Positions 40,437 to 52,697 of a stretch of 64,000 nucleotides of DNA are shown here, piece by piece (position 1 is the first letter of the stretch; each line of letters starts with the position of its first letter). The notes beneath the pieces were generated by a model. The model ran no database searches and was not told where the DNA came from. It worked only from the letters and a program-made list of their open reading frames with translations. Both the position numbers and the translations under genes were made by a program. The DNA lies in the NCBI GenBank assembly GCA_030141605.1, contig JAQGDQ010000058.1:224852-288851 (forward strand), in the 5' to 3' direction. Origin of the DNA: Tubiluchus corallicola (lineage: Eukaryota; Priapulida; Priapulimorpha; Priapulimorphida; Tubiluchidae).

Positions 40437-40450
40437 CACAAGCGCTTGTG
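40437..40450. promoter_or_regulatory. 14-base perfect palindrome upstream of U1
   Basis: CACAAGCGCTTGTG, 84-97 bases upstream of the U1 start, preceded by a partial copy (CACAAGCGC). A dimeric factor site is plausible. Confidence 0.3.
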
Positions 40451-43400
40451 GTGCGATAAACACTGAGGGACATTGGCGCATAAATTTTTGTGGTGCTCTA
40501 GAATTTCCCGCTAAAATTTCTAGTAGTTCTATTGAAGATCTCATGATAATTATTAACTGTTACTGCCGATACAAATAACTCACAACAAAGTACACTTTAG
40601 CAATTGAAGCATCACATTTTCAGTAAAAAATTATAAAAAACTTCTTCACTTATTCTTTAAATCTATTTGACATTTTTTATAAACATACGTTTTATTTTTT
40701 ACCATCAATGCGTTGTTATATGACACGTGAAATTGTTAATTACTCAAGATTTAATGCTCATAGTTTTGTGATTTTGAACAACGAAGAAAGTAATGCACTT
40801 TTCACAAAATCGTTTGAAAAGCAGCAATGCGTTGGGTGAAAGAAATTTAAATTAGTTGACAAATTGTTAGGAATTTTTTCATAAAAAAGCTTATTATTTA
40901 TATAGCCTAATTATGAAGGCACAGCTAACTTCATAGTAACGATGAGTAGAGATATAATAATTGTTAATCAGATTTTGCGTAAGATATGCATTAGCAACAA
41001 AGAATAAAGATAAGTAGTATTAATATATATATAGGATTTCACTTAGGCGCAAAAATTTAGGCTTGTAGTGACTGGCGCTACACGGCTGCCATCCTTGTAT
41101 TGTGCTAAATTATTGAAATCCATAGATAAGAAACTGCAGCACTGACAAACATTGTGGCTAACAAATTTAGACGTAGTATTGTCAAATATGTATTCAGAAA
41201 GATACAGAGTGCTAGAATTACTCATTAAGTAAGTCCTTTTCCTGCACAGTCATGTTCAGACATTAAAAATTCATAGTTAAAATGACCATTTCTTTCAGTT
41301 TCAGACAAAAAGTCTGTCCAAGCGAAAAGCACTGCGGTTCTCTGCTTTAGGATATACTCTCCTCTCCACTCCTCTTCTCTCCGATCCATTTCGCTTTCAT
41401 CACCAGCTTTGTCCTGTCCTGTCCAGTCCTGACTTGTCCTGTCTAAGCTGTCTTAATTTTCCTCTCCTTTCCAATGTGTCACTATACTCTTGTGTCAGAT
41501 TTTGTAGCACTACTCAGATGTCAGCAGTTTCTAACTGCAAAACCTGCAATCTTGTCCAAAAAAGATTTTTTCGTGGATGTATGTAGGATCTAAAATAAAT
41601 TTTCCTTACTCATTTTTTGAAACTGTGTTGGTTTGAATTCGTGTAACTACTTTTAAAACCCTGTTATTAAGGCCATGGTAATTAGGCCTACTTAAATTCT
41701 GAAAAAGCAACACAAAGCAGTCCTTGGACAAACCAAAGATCTGATACTACTTATGTTAGGTCTGATGCTAGATCACTCACAGCATCACCAAGATTTTTCT
41801 GTCTTCACGTTTATTATTGCATCCCTGCATAGAATCATAAGCTCGAATATGTAAAGATGTGCCACATCGTGTCACATCGAAATAAAATTAAAAAGAGCTG
41901 TACCGTAGATAATAAAAGCGTATCCATATAAATTGACAGCAGCGACATACTGTAGGCCGTATGCTGCGCTAAAAGCTTGGTGCAAATAAAGCTATTGACG
42001 AGTAGACATGAAATTTCGACCTGCACCTATGCGAAGCCCTAGGTTAAACAAAGCCCCAGGTATTTTAAAGGACAAAAAAAGGGGTACCTAAAGTAGATTT
42101 CAGAAAAATCGCTTAAAAAATTATATTACTCTGCAGCAGTTTTATGCATATATCATTTTCGCGTTGAAAGGAATTTTTGTTTGCTTTCATTTTAAATCTC
42201 CTACAATACCTGTTTCGACTACGCCATTACATGACGTCATTACAAAGACCTAAATCAGGGAAAGAAAAGGTTAGGTTATGTCCCAAAAAACTTTCCGTGC
42301 AAATCTATATTACTTAACATTTCGCTTACCTGCTGGAAACTTATGTAACTAGAAATAATAATTTAAAATGTTTGTGCTAATTGGTAAAATGTTGCTGACA
42401 CCCTCCAGGGTGCACCACTCACTAACCAAAAACGTATTTTTAATCTTATTGACAAGATACAGTAATTTAAAGTTTTACCTAGTTAGCTACATGTATGCTA
42501 CGAATGCTCTAATTATTTTTTCAAACTTTACTCAGTGTTATCTAAACTTGTTTCAAACAACCTACCATCAAAATGGTTGCGTCTAACTGTCATCACGGGA
42601 GTTTAAATTTACAAGTTTTATACAACGTTGCGGCCGATGCAGGCGGTGTACGCAAAAAGGTAGTAAGTAAGTGGTATAAGCTTTCGAGACGAATTTTTTA
42701 AGCTCTATGTAAGTGGGGGATTTTCTTTAAGCTTATGTAAGTAGAGGAGTGCTCTAACTTCCAGTACTAACCCTGCTGAACCTTTGTGGTTGTTTGTCTT
42801 AGATATTCTAGACAAAATCACGCTACCAGTTACGTCATGAGAGTTACTATCTAGGTTAATAACTATTGCTTGAGGCAATCTTAAAAAACGTCATCCTCGA
42901 CAGTTTGCTTTTTGTTTACATTAGTCAGTTTTCCCTAAACTTCAAAGAAGTTTTGCCTTATTAGGTGTGTTTTATTGACTAGCAGATTAATTTCGTCTTC
43001 GATTTGTCAGGATGGATGAAAAAACTAGTTTATCACTGAAAATTTACCTGTTTATGCCCTAGCTATACCAATTAAGCCTACACAGATCTGTACTTTTATG
43101 ACTTTTATGACTTTTTTTATATAACTTGAATTGTATTTTAACTGTCATTTGTTGTTCCTCAAAAGTTTCTGCGTGCAAAACTTCCTATAGTGCTTTACGG
43201 GTTTTTTGTAACAATTTTTATGCAGTAAATCTTCCCTATTCGTTGATCAGTAATCCAGACTGGTGCGGTTATACAAAAAGACAGTTAACAGATTTCTATT
43301 ACTATAATGCAAATGTGCGATAATACATTTGATTTATTCCAGTTTTGCAATCAAGAAAACCTTATTTTATGTTGTTATCTGAAGTTGTAAAAAAGCAATG

Positions 43401-44168
43401 GTGTTTCTCTTATATTAATATATTCTCCTGTGATAACGTTTTCGTTGGATCTTTCACTTAGGATCATACAACTCGTTCACAGATTCATTCACAAATAACA
43501 CTCGCCTAGAACCAAATGATTGCTTATCATAAGAACCTTTCTTCAGCAAGAGTATCCTAGTGGTTAGGAAGTATTCCTATTCTGTGATGTAATATAAATG
43601 AAAAACACGTGTGCAGATCCGTCACTCACCATTTTATACAAACACATAGTTTTCTTAAAAATTAAGTATTGAGTAAACATTATCCATAGCATAGTACCTG
43701 CAAGCCAAATTATTTTTCCGTATAAAATCACCGTTTCTGTGATGGGCTATCCGGCAATTTGACTTTTAACGTCTGAAAGCGACTTAGAAAATCTGTTTGC
43801 ATGTGAAAATATAAATTTTTGTGTTAAAATGAATGGATTGATCATTAATAATAATTTCCTGCGTCAGAAGTGTATATCTGTTTTTTGTTTATAGGCAACT
43901 CAATTTTCACAGAACTGCCTCGCAACACTGGAACATTGGTACTTTCAGTAAAAGCTACAGCGTTACACAACTTTTGTCACTAGACAGTAGACACGTCACT
44001 CATGTTGACATGTCTATTCGTTTGGGTTAAAAAAGGCGTGATACAATTCGTCATTGAGGCTGACTCCAGTGATGATTTCCAAACGTTGGACAACGAAAAA
44101 TAAGCTGCACAGTGTACATGTCTTAATGCCTTACTATTACAGAGTACAGTTCTTGTCTCAAAATGACG
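40451..44168. other. Gene-free stretch
   Basis: AT-rich, with scattered chance frames (40372-40578, 41043-41225, 41835-42026, 42368-42586, 43126-43323) that show no motif or splice support. Confidence 0.4.
41409..41443. repeat. TGTCC pentamer repeat
   Basis: Imperfect TGTCC/AGTCC units, following a C/T-rich tract from about 41350. Confidence 0.8.
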
Positions 44169-44299
44169 TATGTGCCCAAAACACCATGTCCAAATATGAT
44201 CCAATGCGACCAAAATACCTATGTATCCAAGTAATCTACATATGTGTGTCCAAATAACCTTCTATCCGTATGACCAATGTGTCCAAATGTCTGTATGGA
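44169..44299. repeat. Degenerate array of ATGTGTCCAAAT-like units
   Basis: About eight diverged units, each 13-20 bases, built on the core (ATG)TGTCCAAAT: ATGTGCCCAAA, CATGTCCAAATA, GATCCAATG, CGACCAAAATA, ATGTATCCAAG, GTGTGTCCAAATA and ATGTGTCCAAATG. This style of array is common in subterminal regions of non-autonomous DNA transposons; no opposite-strand partner was seen. Confidence 0.6.
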
Positions 44300-44553
44300 A
44301 ATGCCTGCACGCCAAACTTCAGAATTGCCCTGGCTTTTTAATGAAAGATTTCTATAAAATGATCATTGGCTCTAAAGTCATCAAGTGTTGCATATTTTGG
44401 ACTTGTTCATAATAATGGCTTTTGCAGTTTTGTATGAATTCCACCTGTAACTGAACGTTCGACATTTTCTGTGTTTCATCTTGTGTTACAGTTGACTTTT
44501 TTTGATTTGAATTCTATTTAAAACATATTTTATTTATTGTTATTCTTTTGTAG

Positions 44554-44918
44554 AGCCGGTGCAAATACCAGGATCTGTCCCCCTACTGAGCAACTCAAGA
44601 ATGGTGTGCGCTACTTTCAAGGTAAAATTAGATAATGCGATTTTGGAAAACTTAAAAACAGATAAATATACATATACGGAAATTGATGAACACTTAAAAA
44701 CAATTTATATTGATTGGACGAGATCAAAGGATAAATTTCAAATTACGTCAGCTAATTTGCCTGCTTAGATAGTTGAACGAAATATGATTATAAAGAAGGA
44801 TAGGGAAGGAGACATTAATGTGAAAGAAGTTTATGGCCGCAATATGACCAAACATGAACAAACTGACAGAGCTTTAACAGACACAATATACATCAATATT
44901 ATAAAATTTTTAGTGTGA
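44554..44918 (+). pseudogene. Unrecognised coding-like remnant with an in-frame stop
   Basis: After a good acceptor (TTATTCTTTTGTAG) the plus strand stays in one frame for about 120 codons to a TGA at 44916, broken only by a TAG at 44766. Both sides look protein-like: before it DNAILENLKTDKYTYTEIDEHL and IDWTRSKDKF, after it IVERNMIIKKDREGDINV and KEVYGRNMTKHEQ. A GTAAAA donor at 44622 would allow only the first 23 codons to be an exon. I do not recognise the family. It is most easily read as a decayed gene or mobile-element piece. Confidence 0.3.
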
Positions 44919-45337
44919 ATTATCGAGCCTCTACTAATAAAAAATAAAAAACAAGATCTTGTTCTGATACAAGTAAGGGAACACTGGACGAGGTGCTTGC
45001 GATTTTGGTTTTGTTTCTTGCGATTCCTTTTTATTGGGAAAGGTTATTATATCAACTGAAAGAAGTAAAGACGATGTTGTAAGTTTGTTGTCATGACCGC
45101 GACGGTGAAATTTAAAAGTTTTGAATAAATTAAAAACAATATTCACAATATCACTTAGTATTTTTCTAGCATTCGTACTGATTTCTTTCACCAAAATGAT
45201 CGTCTGCGTCGTTAGTCAAGTACATTTATGTTTGTCGCTGGAAACTGTTTTTTTTTGTGTACTAAAAGATTTAATGATATTTAGCAAGTTTAGTATTTTC
45301 GTTACTACAGTGTCATTAAAAATACCAGTAGTCTTTC

Positions 45338-48195
45338 TTAATTGTGCCTCATATGACTAGTATTATTAGCATAATAACTGTAAAACGTTATTAAAATTAA
45401 ATACATAACTATCCCTAACATGATGCTGATGTTCGCCACTCTCTTTGCTATTTTTGCCTCTGCTTCTGCACCAGACACGTTTCCATTTCTCATCATCTCT
45501 GTTGCCTGTTGATTAAACAGAATGCGTTGTTATGAGTAACAACTGTGCTTTTGTTACCACGACGATTCGTCATTAATAGCTACAAACAAACTTGGCAAAC
45601 AATATTGTTGCTTGTCTATTAACAACTGAGAAACATTGGGGAGTTACTATAAGTCGTGGTGATAACAGAAGGTTTTAGCTAAGCATTTTCTAACAGCAGT
45701 CGCATTGAATGCGCCTAAGAACACAGTAACAAAAGTTTCCAGTTTCCCCGGCCCGGTCCACAATATCTGATTTACAAGTTTAACTTACATCAGCAAATTG
45801 CAACAGAGTTATTAAATTCCTCCTCAACTCTTTCATGGGTGTCTTAAAGTGCACTTTCGGAACTAATACTAATAACGTGTCACATGAAACGTTAAAATAT
45901 CGTACTTTCTAGGGGTCCTAGACCCGGCTAATTTCATAAGCACATATATAACTGTCTGTAAAAAATGTTTTGGGAAAAATCCATAGCTGACAGTATACTG
46001 TGAACAGGCTTTGAACCGTCGAATGTGCACGAATAGAATTATAGGTTAGCTATAAAATGACACCATCAACAAAGATTATATGACTTTCTTAAGGAGAATG
46101 AATAAGAATTGGATTCTCTAGGGCGACTTCTTACAACTCATCAGATCAGCTCAATGAATGAAAGCAGTAGTAAGCGAAATTTCCCAAATTAAAAGGAGTA
46201 GGAGCTCACCGGACAGGAGCTCATTAAAAACAGGACCTTAGTAGCGGTGAGGAGCTCCGTAGGGTCAAAGGTCACTACTCACTACGCACTCAAACATAAT
46301 CTAGCTGTGTTGTGTGTTTGCCTATCGAAAGTTGCAGCAGTGTTAACAATTTGTGATTATTACAGTTTGTTGCTATACAGTGTATTAGCTAGAACATATA
46401 ATCCTTAAACGAAATTAGCTACAAGTATTTTAAAACACACAGGTACAAGCTATGTTTGATAGCTTGATTTTTTATGCATTTTCTTTAAGTTACTTGTAGT
46501 TTGGTACTGTGGAATCCCTTTTTACAGAGAACCTAGTTAATTATACCAGTTAAAATTGCGAGCAACTAACAAATAAAATGTATCTTCTGTGAATCACTAA
46601 TTCATTCAGATAGAGAAACAAAAAAGGCGAGATGTAATGTTTTGTATGAAGAGTGGTACAATATGAAAGAAATTAAATTTATTACATGTAGTTAGAAAAC
46701 AAGACAGCAAAGCGCGGGTGAAATTTCTTGGAACACAAATGCATTTGGAGTAATTCATTGCACTAAGTTACGAAATAAACTTAACTTTTATTGACCACTT
46801 AATTTTAATATATACCTCTTGTCCACGTTGTTAGTTAGCGTCTGGAGCATAAGAATAAATCTTGGTCATAATTAACATTTACCTAAGATCTAAGCAAGTA
46901 TACTTATATTAAATGATCGAACGCGAGAAATCCCGCTCATTAAACTCCTGCCATAGTGAACTGCTGCCTTAATGAGCTCCTGGTCGATAAGCTCCTGCCC
47001 TAATAAGCTCTTACCCGGTGAGCTTTGGCCCATTAGCTCTAGACATGGTGAGCTTTAGCGCTAGTAACCTCCTGCCTGGTGAGCTCAAATATGATGAGCA
47101 CTATCCTCGTGGTTTCCAATTACCCTGCGAAATGCTCAGAGACGCACATACCCAGATGGACTCTCTACAAATGAGTGAAGTAAATCATGCATAAATTGTT
47201 TGTAGGTGTCTCTCCAACGAAAATTAATTTTATGAATTAGAAAAACTGTCCGTTTTGTTCTTACCCGTGATGCCCGATAAAGGGCGTACGCCCCTATGGG
47301 ACAGCAACATAACATGCAGGCCATAAGAGACAGAGTAACATAGTTATCAAATTCATCACTTTCATCTATTGGCGATTCTATTATAATGTAAGCTGCTTCT
47401 GCATCATTACAATCACGTGGACTTGGTATAGTATGTGGTCTCGGCCCTGCCCACACGGGCGCCATTCTTAGTGATTCCTGTAAAAGATTTACCATCATTA
47501 GCCTTGTTTTGCCAGCTTAGCCATCAAACGTGTGACATTGAGTTAGTTACAACTTATACTATACGTCAACCAGGTTAACCAATTGAATGGACCCATTTCA
47601 AAAAGGGGCCCAGTGGTCAGTCCTGTCACGCATTGACGTCATTACTGCTGTTGTTTTGAACACAAAAATCAAACCACTTATGTGGATTCCGCAGTAACGG
47701 GTCCAAACTATCTGTAATCGATTCTTCTTAGATACTCATGTAATATAAAGTAAGGAAAACAAGACTAAAGTTGTAAAAAAGACTATGCAGCCACAGTTGT
47801 CATGCTTATTATAACAATAGCCTATTACATATAGATATATGGTATTCAAATGCAAAAGAACGTGCATGTACTATGTAGCCACATTACATGCTTGGCCTGG
47901 CGCCGAGACCAACCCAAGTATTAGTCATTGGCAACCCAGGAGAAATAGACGTTGATTTAAATGCAAGCACAATTATATGTAGCTGTCTTAGCATTATGTG
48001 CTTTGATAATACCGCATAAGATGGAGGAGGAGATGAAGGTCTTTGTGCTTCTGCATTTTCTCCAGTAGTTGGGGAAGCTATTGGAACGGTTTCTGACGAT
48101 GGCAAACTGTCCTGAATCTGATCACCTTCCAGAGGTGTTAACCTAGTCTGAGCAGCTCCAGGCGATGATTGGCTTGCATGTGTTACTGCTTCCAT
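45338..48195 (-). CDS. CD225/dispanin family membrane protein, copy A
   Basis: Three exons joined in phase 0: 48195-48013, 47477-47265 and 45505-45338 (TAA), 187 residues. Exon 1 encodes a polar, probably disordered tail (MEAVTHASQSS) ending in PPPSYA, a PY-type motif that WW domains of NEDD4-like ubiquitin ligases bind. Exon 2 ends with the first membrane segment, LSLMACMLCCCPIGAYALY, whose CCC cluster is a likely palmitoylation site. Exon 3 starts with the conserved loop GNVSGAEAEAKIAKR and the second membrane segment (about 20 hydrophobic residues), then a short basic tail. The order, the G-x(3)-GA loop and the Cys pair define the CD225 family (IFITM, dispanins, PRRT). The domain gives a hairpin membrane anchor; IFITM relatives stiffen membranes and block virus fusion, but function here is unknown. 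Intron 2 holds a probable mobile element. A possible AATAAA is at 45030-45035. Confidence 0.88.
46198..47100. mobile_element. Probable non-autonomous DNA element in intron 2 of copy A
   Basis: The left end (46198-46260) carries units such as TAGGAGCTCACCGG and ACAGGAGCTCATTA. The right end (about 46935-47100) carries many of the same units in opposite orientation: TTAATGAGCTCCTG, AAGCTCCTGCCC, CCGGTGAGCT and CTGGTGAGCTC. The roughly 900-base interval is thus bounded by inverted arrays of a degenerate 14-17-base unit with a GAGCTC core. No transposase frame is present. Without it, intron 2 would be about 850 bases, like copy C. Confidence 0.55.
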
Positions 48196-48885
48196 TGCCT
48201 TTCAGTCACAAGTTAGAGTCGGTCACTGGTATTTCTGCATAGTTCCTCTGTATTTCTAGAAATAGTAGCAATTTCTATTTAAAGACACGTTACTGTTATT
48301 GGTGTTTTTAATTTCTCTTTAATTTCAATTATCTTTTAATGCACTTTTCGTTTCATTTAAATGCTTGTTATTCAAAACTTAAAAAATAAAAGACTGCAAC
48401 CTGCATAATCCGAAATGTGTGATTTGCTTCTCAATGTTGCTGTGCATTTTAGATAAAAATTAAACTTTGCTTCACACGAGACACGGCCTTTGCATTAAAA
48501 TCTGGTGCTATTACAGTTTGTTTCCTTGGAGACAACATCAGACGCTTTGGATTCACGGTTGCCAGACACAAATTTCTTAATGACTGTGTTATTATTAGCC
48601 ATAAGTGCAATCGTCATTCACCAGTCACATCGACCAATCAACCATACAATATCCAGTCCTGTTAGTATGATTATTATGCATAAAGTTCTTTTGTAGTTAT
48701 ACCTATCTCACTTTTCACAGCCACAGCACTTTTGCCTTTTCCTTTTATTTTGACAAAGCCAACATTTATTTATTGTCGCTCATTTAACAGACAACATTAA
48801 CAATTACTGCTATTTAGCAACGTACATTTACGAGAATACAAGTAAAGACTCAACTCGCAATAACGAATAGCATGTAAGTATATGC

Positions 48886-48975
48886 CCCGGCGTTATCAGC
48901 CGCCGGGCTCGAACTCAAAACTGCGCGACTGCAGTCCGAAATCCAGACTACTTTGTCACTGAACCGTGATCGGCC
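48886..48975 (-). mobile_element. tRNA-derived SINE-like element
   Basis: Read on the minus strand it has a polymerase III box A-like stretch (GGTTCAGTGACAAAGTAG) and, about 40 bases on, a box B-like GAGTTCGAGCCC. The anticodon-arm region (AGTCTGGATTTCGGACT) pairs but lacks the usual loop bases, and the T-stem does not pair, so it is not a working tRNA. Its 3' part forms a GC hairpin (CCCGGCG with CGCCGGG). It lies between copies A and B. Confidence 0.55.
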
Positions 48976-49707
48976 AGCCAAGCAGGCCACTTTATTTTCT
49001 TCCCTAAAATTAGTAAAACACTAAACTAGGATTTTTGTCGTAAAGTAGCTGCATTTCTTTATTTCGTCAATTTGCTACCACTTAGTTTACTGTCTGTGGA
49101 CTGTTACGAGCAGCATGAATATTGTGCTATTGTGGTATCCCGAGTTGCCAAAAATTTCCACATCATGACTCGTCTGAGGACCTGGTTTTGTTTCTTTTGT
49201 GTCTTCTCTTATCTGCTTTTCTTTCTTTAGTATATTAGTTTCATCTCATCTGGAGCTATTGCACAGGTTTGTACATATTGTCAATGTTCAGATAGTTGCC
49301 TACCACTTCAATGCAGTTCATTATCTGTTGTCTTCATCAGCAGTATATCTGTTTATTGAAACACAACTTCCCTCTGTTACTACGTCTTTTCTTTTCATTT
49401 GTGTATTTTCCTATTGTTGCTTTCACTTCGTTAGTATATGATTATCTCGTCATGCTTTTGGCTTTCTTTGGAAAGACTGAGTCTGCATGACGAAAATAGG
49501 CATGCATTTGTTGCAAAGCGGGAGAATTTAAAGAAACTAATCAGGCTATGTAGAATAGTCAACAGGGTTGATATACTACGTCTCAGATTAATTAAATTTT
49601 CCGTGGTCACCAAGTGGTTATCAGGTTTCATTTAGTTGAAAATGCTAGTAATAACACAATAAAGAATTCAACATCTTATGTTCCACGCTGGCATCTTGCC
49701 AAATTTG

Positions 49708-49826
49708 TAATATTACTGATAGGAATGTATTGCTTCTCACAACATACAAATTAAATCACTGAAAAATAATATTACTGATAGGAATGTATTGCTTCTCACA
49801 ACATACAAATTAAATCACTGAAAAAC
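49708..49826. repeat. 59-bp direct duplication
   Basis: Two adjacent, nearly perfect copies begin with TAATATTACTGATAGGAATG at 49708 and 49767. They lie just downstream of the stop codon of copy B, so probably in its 3' UTR. Confidence 0.9.
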
Positions 49827-49891
49827 AAACAGCTACGTATAGTTCAAAATACATGTAACAGGAATTATTAACAATATAGGTTCTATATGTC

Positions 49892-51346
49892 CTATCCGCC
49901 ACGTTTGTGCCTATGGCGCGCACCGAAATAACTGTAATAGGTTAATAAAACGGAGTAAGTAATTATCCCTAGCACAATGCTTATGTATGCCATTCGTTTT
50001 GCCGTTGCTGCAGCCGTTTCTGCACCAGATATGTCTCCAGCTCTCTTCATAGCATAAGCCTGTCAATTAAATGAAATAATTGTTATGCTGATATGAATAA
50101 CAGTAATGTTTTAATAACCACGATCATTAATGATTATTGACTGTAATCCAAAAAACGGATGCTAATGTTTATTGAAAATAGCAACACAAAAGCATGAAAA
50201 TTTCGCATTTGTAATAGATGGTCAAACCTGCACAGTTAATAGCCACCTCGTAATATTGATAATTGAAGTATGCATCGTATCAAATACACAAAATTTCATG
50301 TTTTACCTGCGATGCATGGTAAAGGGCGTACGCCCCGACTGGCCAGCAACAGAACGTACAGGATATCAGGGACAAAATAATGTTGCTGTCAAATGCAGTT
50401 CTACCTCCTAGCAACGATTCTGTCTCTACAATGTAAGTGATGTCTCTTTCAGGACTACTAAGTGCACTTGGTTTAGAATGCGATCCTTGCATTTCCCACA
50501 TTGGAACTGATTCCTATAACAGATGAACTGTTGTAAGTCATATGTTAGTACCCCTGTGCGCCACTTTGTGATGATAATTGCGCGGGCTAACTATCCATTC
50601 AAATGACAAAGCATTAATAATTAGATTATCTGTGCAGAATTTTTACTTATGCATAAAATAAACCAAAAATCGTGTGAAACTGAAACTATTGCATCTCTTA
50701 CAGTCATTCGTACAATTATACATGTATGTGTAATCATATCAATGTGTTCATCATATTTATTTATTTATTTATTATTATTTATTTATTAAATATATCCACA
50801 ATGATCATTACAGCATTGTACATAAAAGTATTTAATAATATATTTATTATTATGTGTTCAAGACGTATCAAGAATATATCAAGGTGTAGGACCTGTTATC
50901 GTCTTTAGTACAACCATGAGTGCAACAGAAAAGGTGTTTAATCAAAGCTCATGCAGAAATGTGAATAAAAATAACATTGTGCAAAAAGTCTACGAATGCA
51001 ACTCTTGAGTATTGTTGCCAAATAATATATGCATATTCGGGCAGACAAACCATGTATCCATGTATCCAGCCAGCAGCCATTAGGAGTTAAATGTACCATG
51101 CAAATTATCCGCATTGATATCTGCGTACTGTGCCAATGATGTATACTATTAATACCGCATATGACGGTGGAGGATATGACAGTGTTTTTGTCTCCACGGC
51201 TTGTTGAGAAATTGGAGGGGCTGTTGGAATAGTTTTCGGTGTCCGCAAGTCTGATGATGATCGCCTTCCACTGGTGTTAACACAGCTGCGGCAACACCAC
51301 TTGGTTTTTGATTTTCACTCACGTTTCGATGTGTTGCTACTTCCAT
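49892..51346 (-). pseudogene. CD225/dispanin family, copy B, frame-disrupted in exon 1
   Basis: Same three-exon plan as its neighbours: exon 1 51346-51156, exon 2 50513-50307, exon 3 50059-49892 (TAG). Exons 2 and 3 are intact and carry the membrane segment LSLISCTFCCWPVGAYALY (Trp replaces the third Cys of the CCC cluster), the loop AGDISGAETAAATAKR and the second membrane segment. Exon 1 starts MEVATHRN like the paralogues but is 191 bases, not a multiple of three. The ATG frame reads past the homologous region, and the frame encoding SYPPPSYA at the exon end is reached only by a one-base shift near a CGATCATCATC run (about 51255-51265). That second frame has no ATG after an upstream TGA. 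As written, the protein would be out of frame in exon 2 and stop there. A recent null allele or a sequencing error are both possible. Confidence 0.75.
50754..50790. repeat. TTTA microsatellite
   Basis: (TTTA)n with an ATT interruption, in intergenic sequence or intron 1 of copy B (51155-50514). Confidence 0.9.
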
Positions 51347-52697
51347 TACTTTTTAACTACAAACTGTTAGTCAAAGTATCGCATAGTTCTGCTCTAAATC
51401 TGAAAAGCAAATTATTATAGCTTTCTGAAAGCAGTGTTTCTTAGGAAATACAGTTGTATTTTACGGATACGACGAATTTTTGCGGAATTAACTGCTCTTG
51501 ATACTGTTAATTTCAGTTATTTTTCTTTCTCGATTACCTTTCATTTCACTGAAGTCATGACAACACGAACTTACAAAATGAATGACTACACAACCTGAAA
51601 TGTCCAAAGTTTTTGGCTTACTTGTGATTTTCATACATCTTCAAATAAAGCATTGTAAATTAAACTTTATTCTTTTTAAATCCAAAATACATTACACTAG
51701 GAATAACACTGCAGTCTGTCTCCCTGGAGATAATATTAGCTGTTTTAATAACGTGGTTGCTAGGCTTAACATTTTCTGTTTATCGTCAGCATATTGCTTG
51801 CTTGAAAAGATTCAAACATAGTTCGTGCAAGAATAAATGACTGAATACGTTAACTGAATTTTCTTCTCAGTTATTTGAAGTTACTCAGTTTCCTCTCATC
51901 AACTCTTATCAACTCTTTATATACTCAGTATCCACAATCCACATTAATTTTAGTTTGTTCAACATAGCGTCTTCTTGCCACACCTGCGATAATGGCTGGC
52001 AAGTGCCCTGTTATAGTTGTACTAAATTCTTGTCGATGAAACACATAAAGTCTAAACACAAATCTGACAAGCGTGACGTTCTTCATTGCACAGTTATAGT
52101 ACTCTTGACCTTTAAACTTCGAAGAAGAAATTATTATAACTTATAATGTCTAAAGATTCTGGCTTGTTTGTAAATTTTTCATCATTTTCAAACAAAGTGA
52201 GGAAACCAAACATTGTTTTTAAATATAAAACAAAAGGTTTCACATCAGAAACAACATAAAACTTGATGATACTACAAATTGTCACCGTGAAGACAGTAAC
52301 AATATCTACTTTGTAATCAACAAATTTTCCAGGACAATCTTTTAAAGTTAACCGACTTTTTAATAGCTAACAGAGACCTAGAAAGACAGCAGCACATATG
52401 TTACGATCGTCTTTCTAACTGGTTACCACCAAAAAAGAGAGTGTTTTCTTACCTTTATTTCTCAGTGAAAGTATGACTTGCAGAAGAGAACTGCTAACAC
52501 ACATAAGAACATAACGCTTCAAATGATAACATGCGCCACTCATTAAAATCTGACACTAAAGTAGCAGGAAAACAGCAAAATCAAAAGAATATCAGGAAAC
52601 ATATACATAGTTATTACAATTTTTTATTTTCTGTAAATTTTTTCAAAAAGTTGTAGGAGCATTAACCTAGGCCAGCATATCATAAGACAAATGTCGC

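Noticed and set aside
43980..44257. Overlapping frames of 67-77 codons on opposite strands
   Set aside because: They overlap the TGTCCAAAT unit array and show no motif.
48886..48975. Functional tRNA gene on the minus strand
   Set aside because: Box A and box B-like words are present, but the T-stem does not pair and the anticodon loop lacks the usual bases; better called a tRNA-derived SINE.
49199..49635. Cluster of hydrophobic or mixed frames between copies A and B, considered as a further CD225 remnant
   Set aside because: None contains the Cys cluster, the G-x3-GA loop or a PPPSY motif on either strand.
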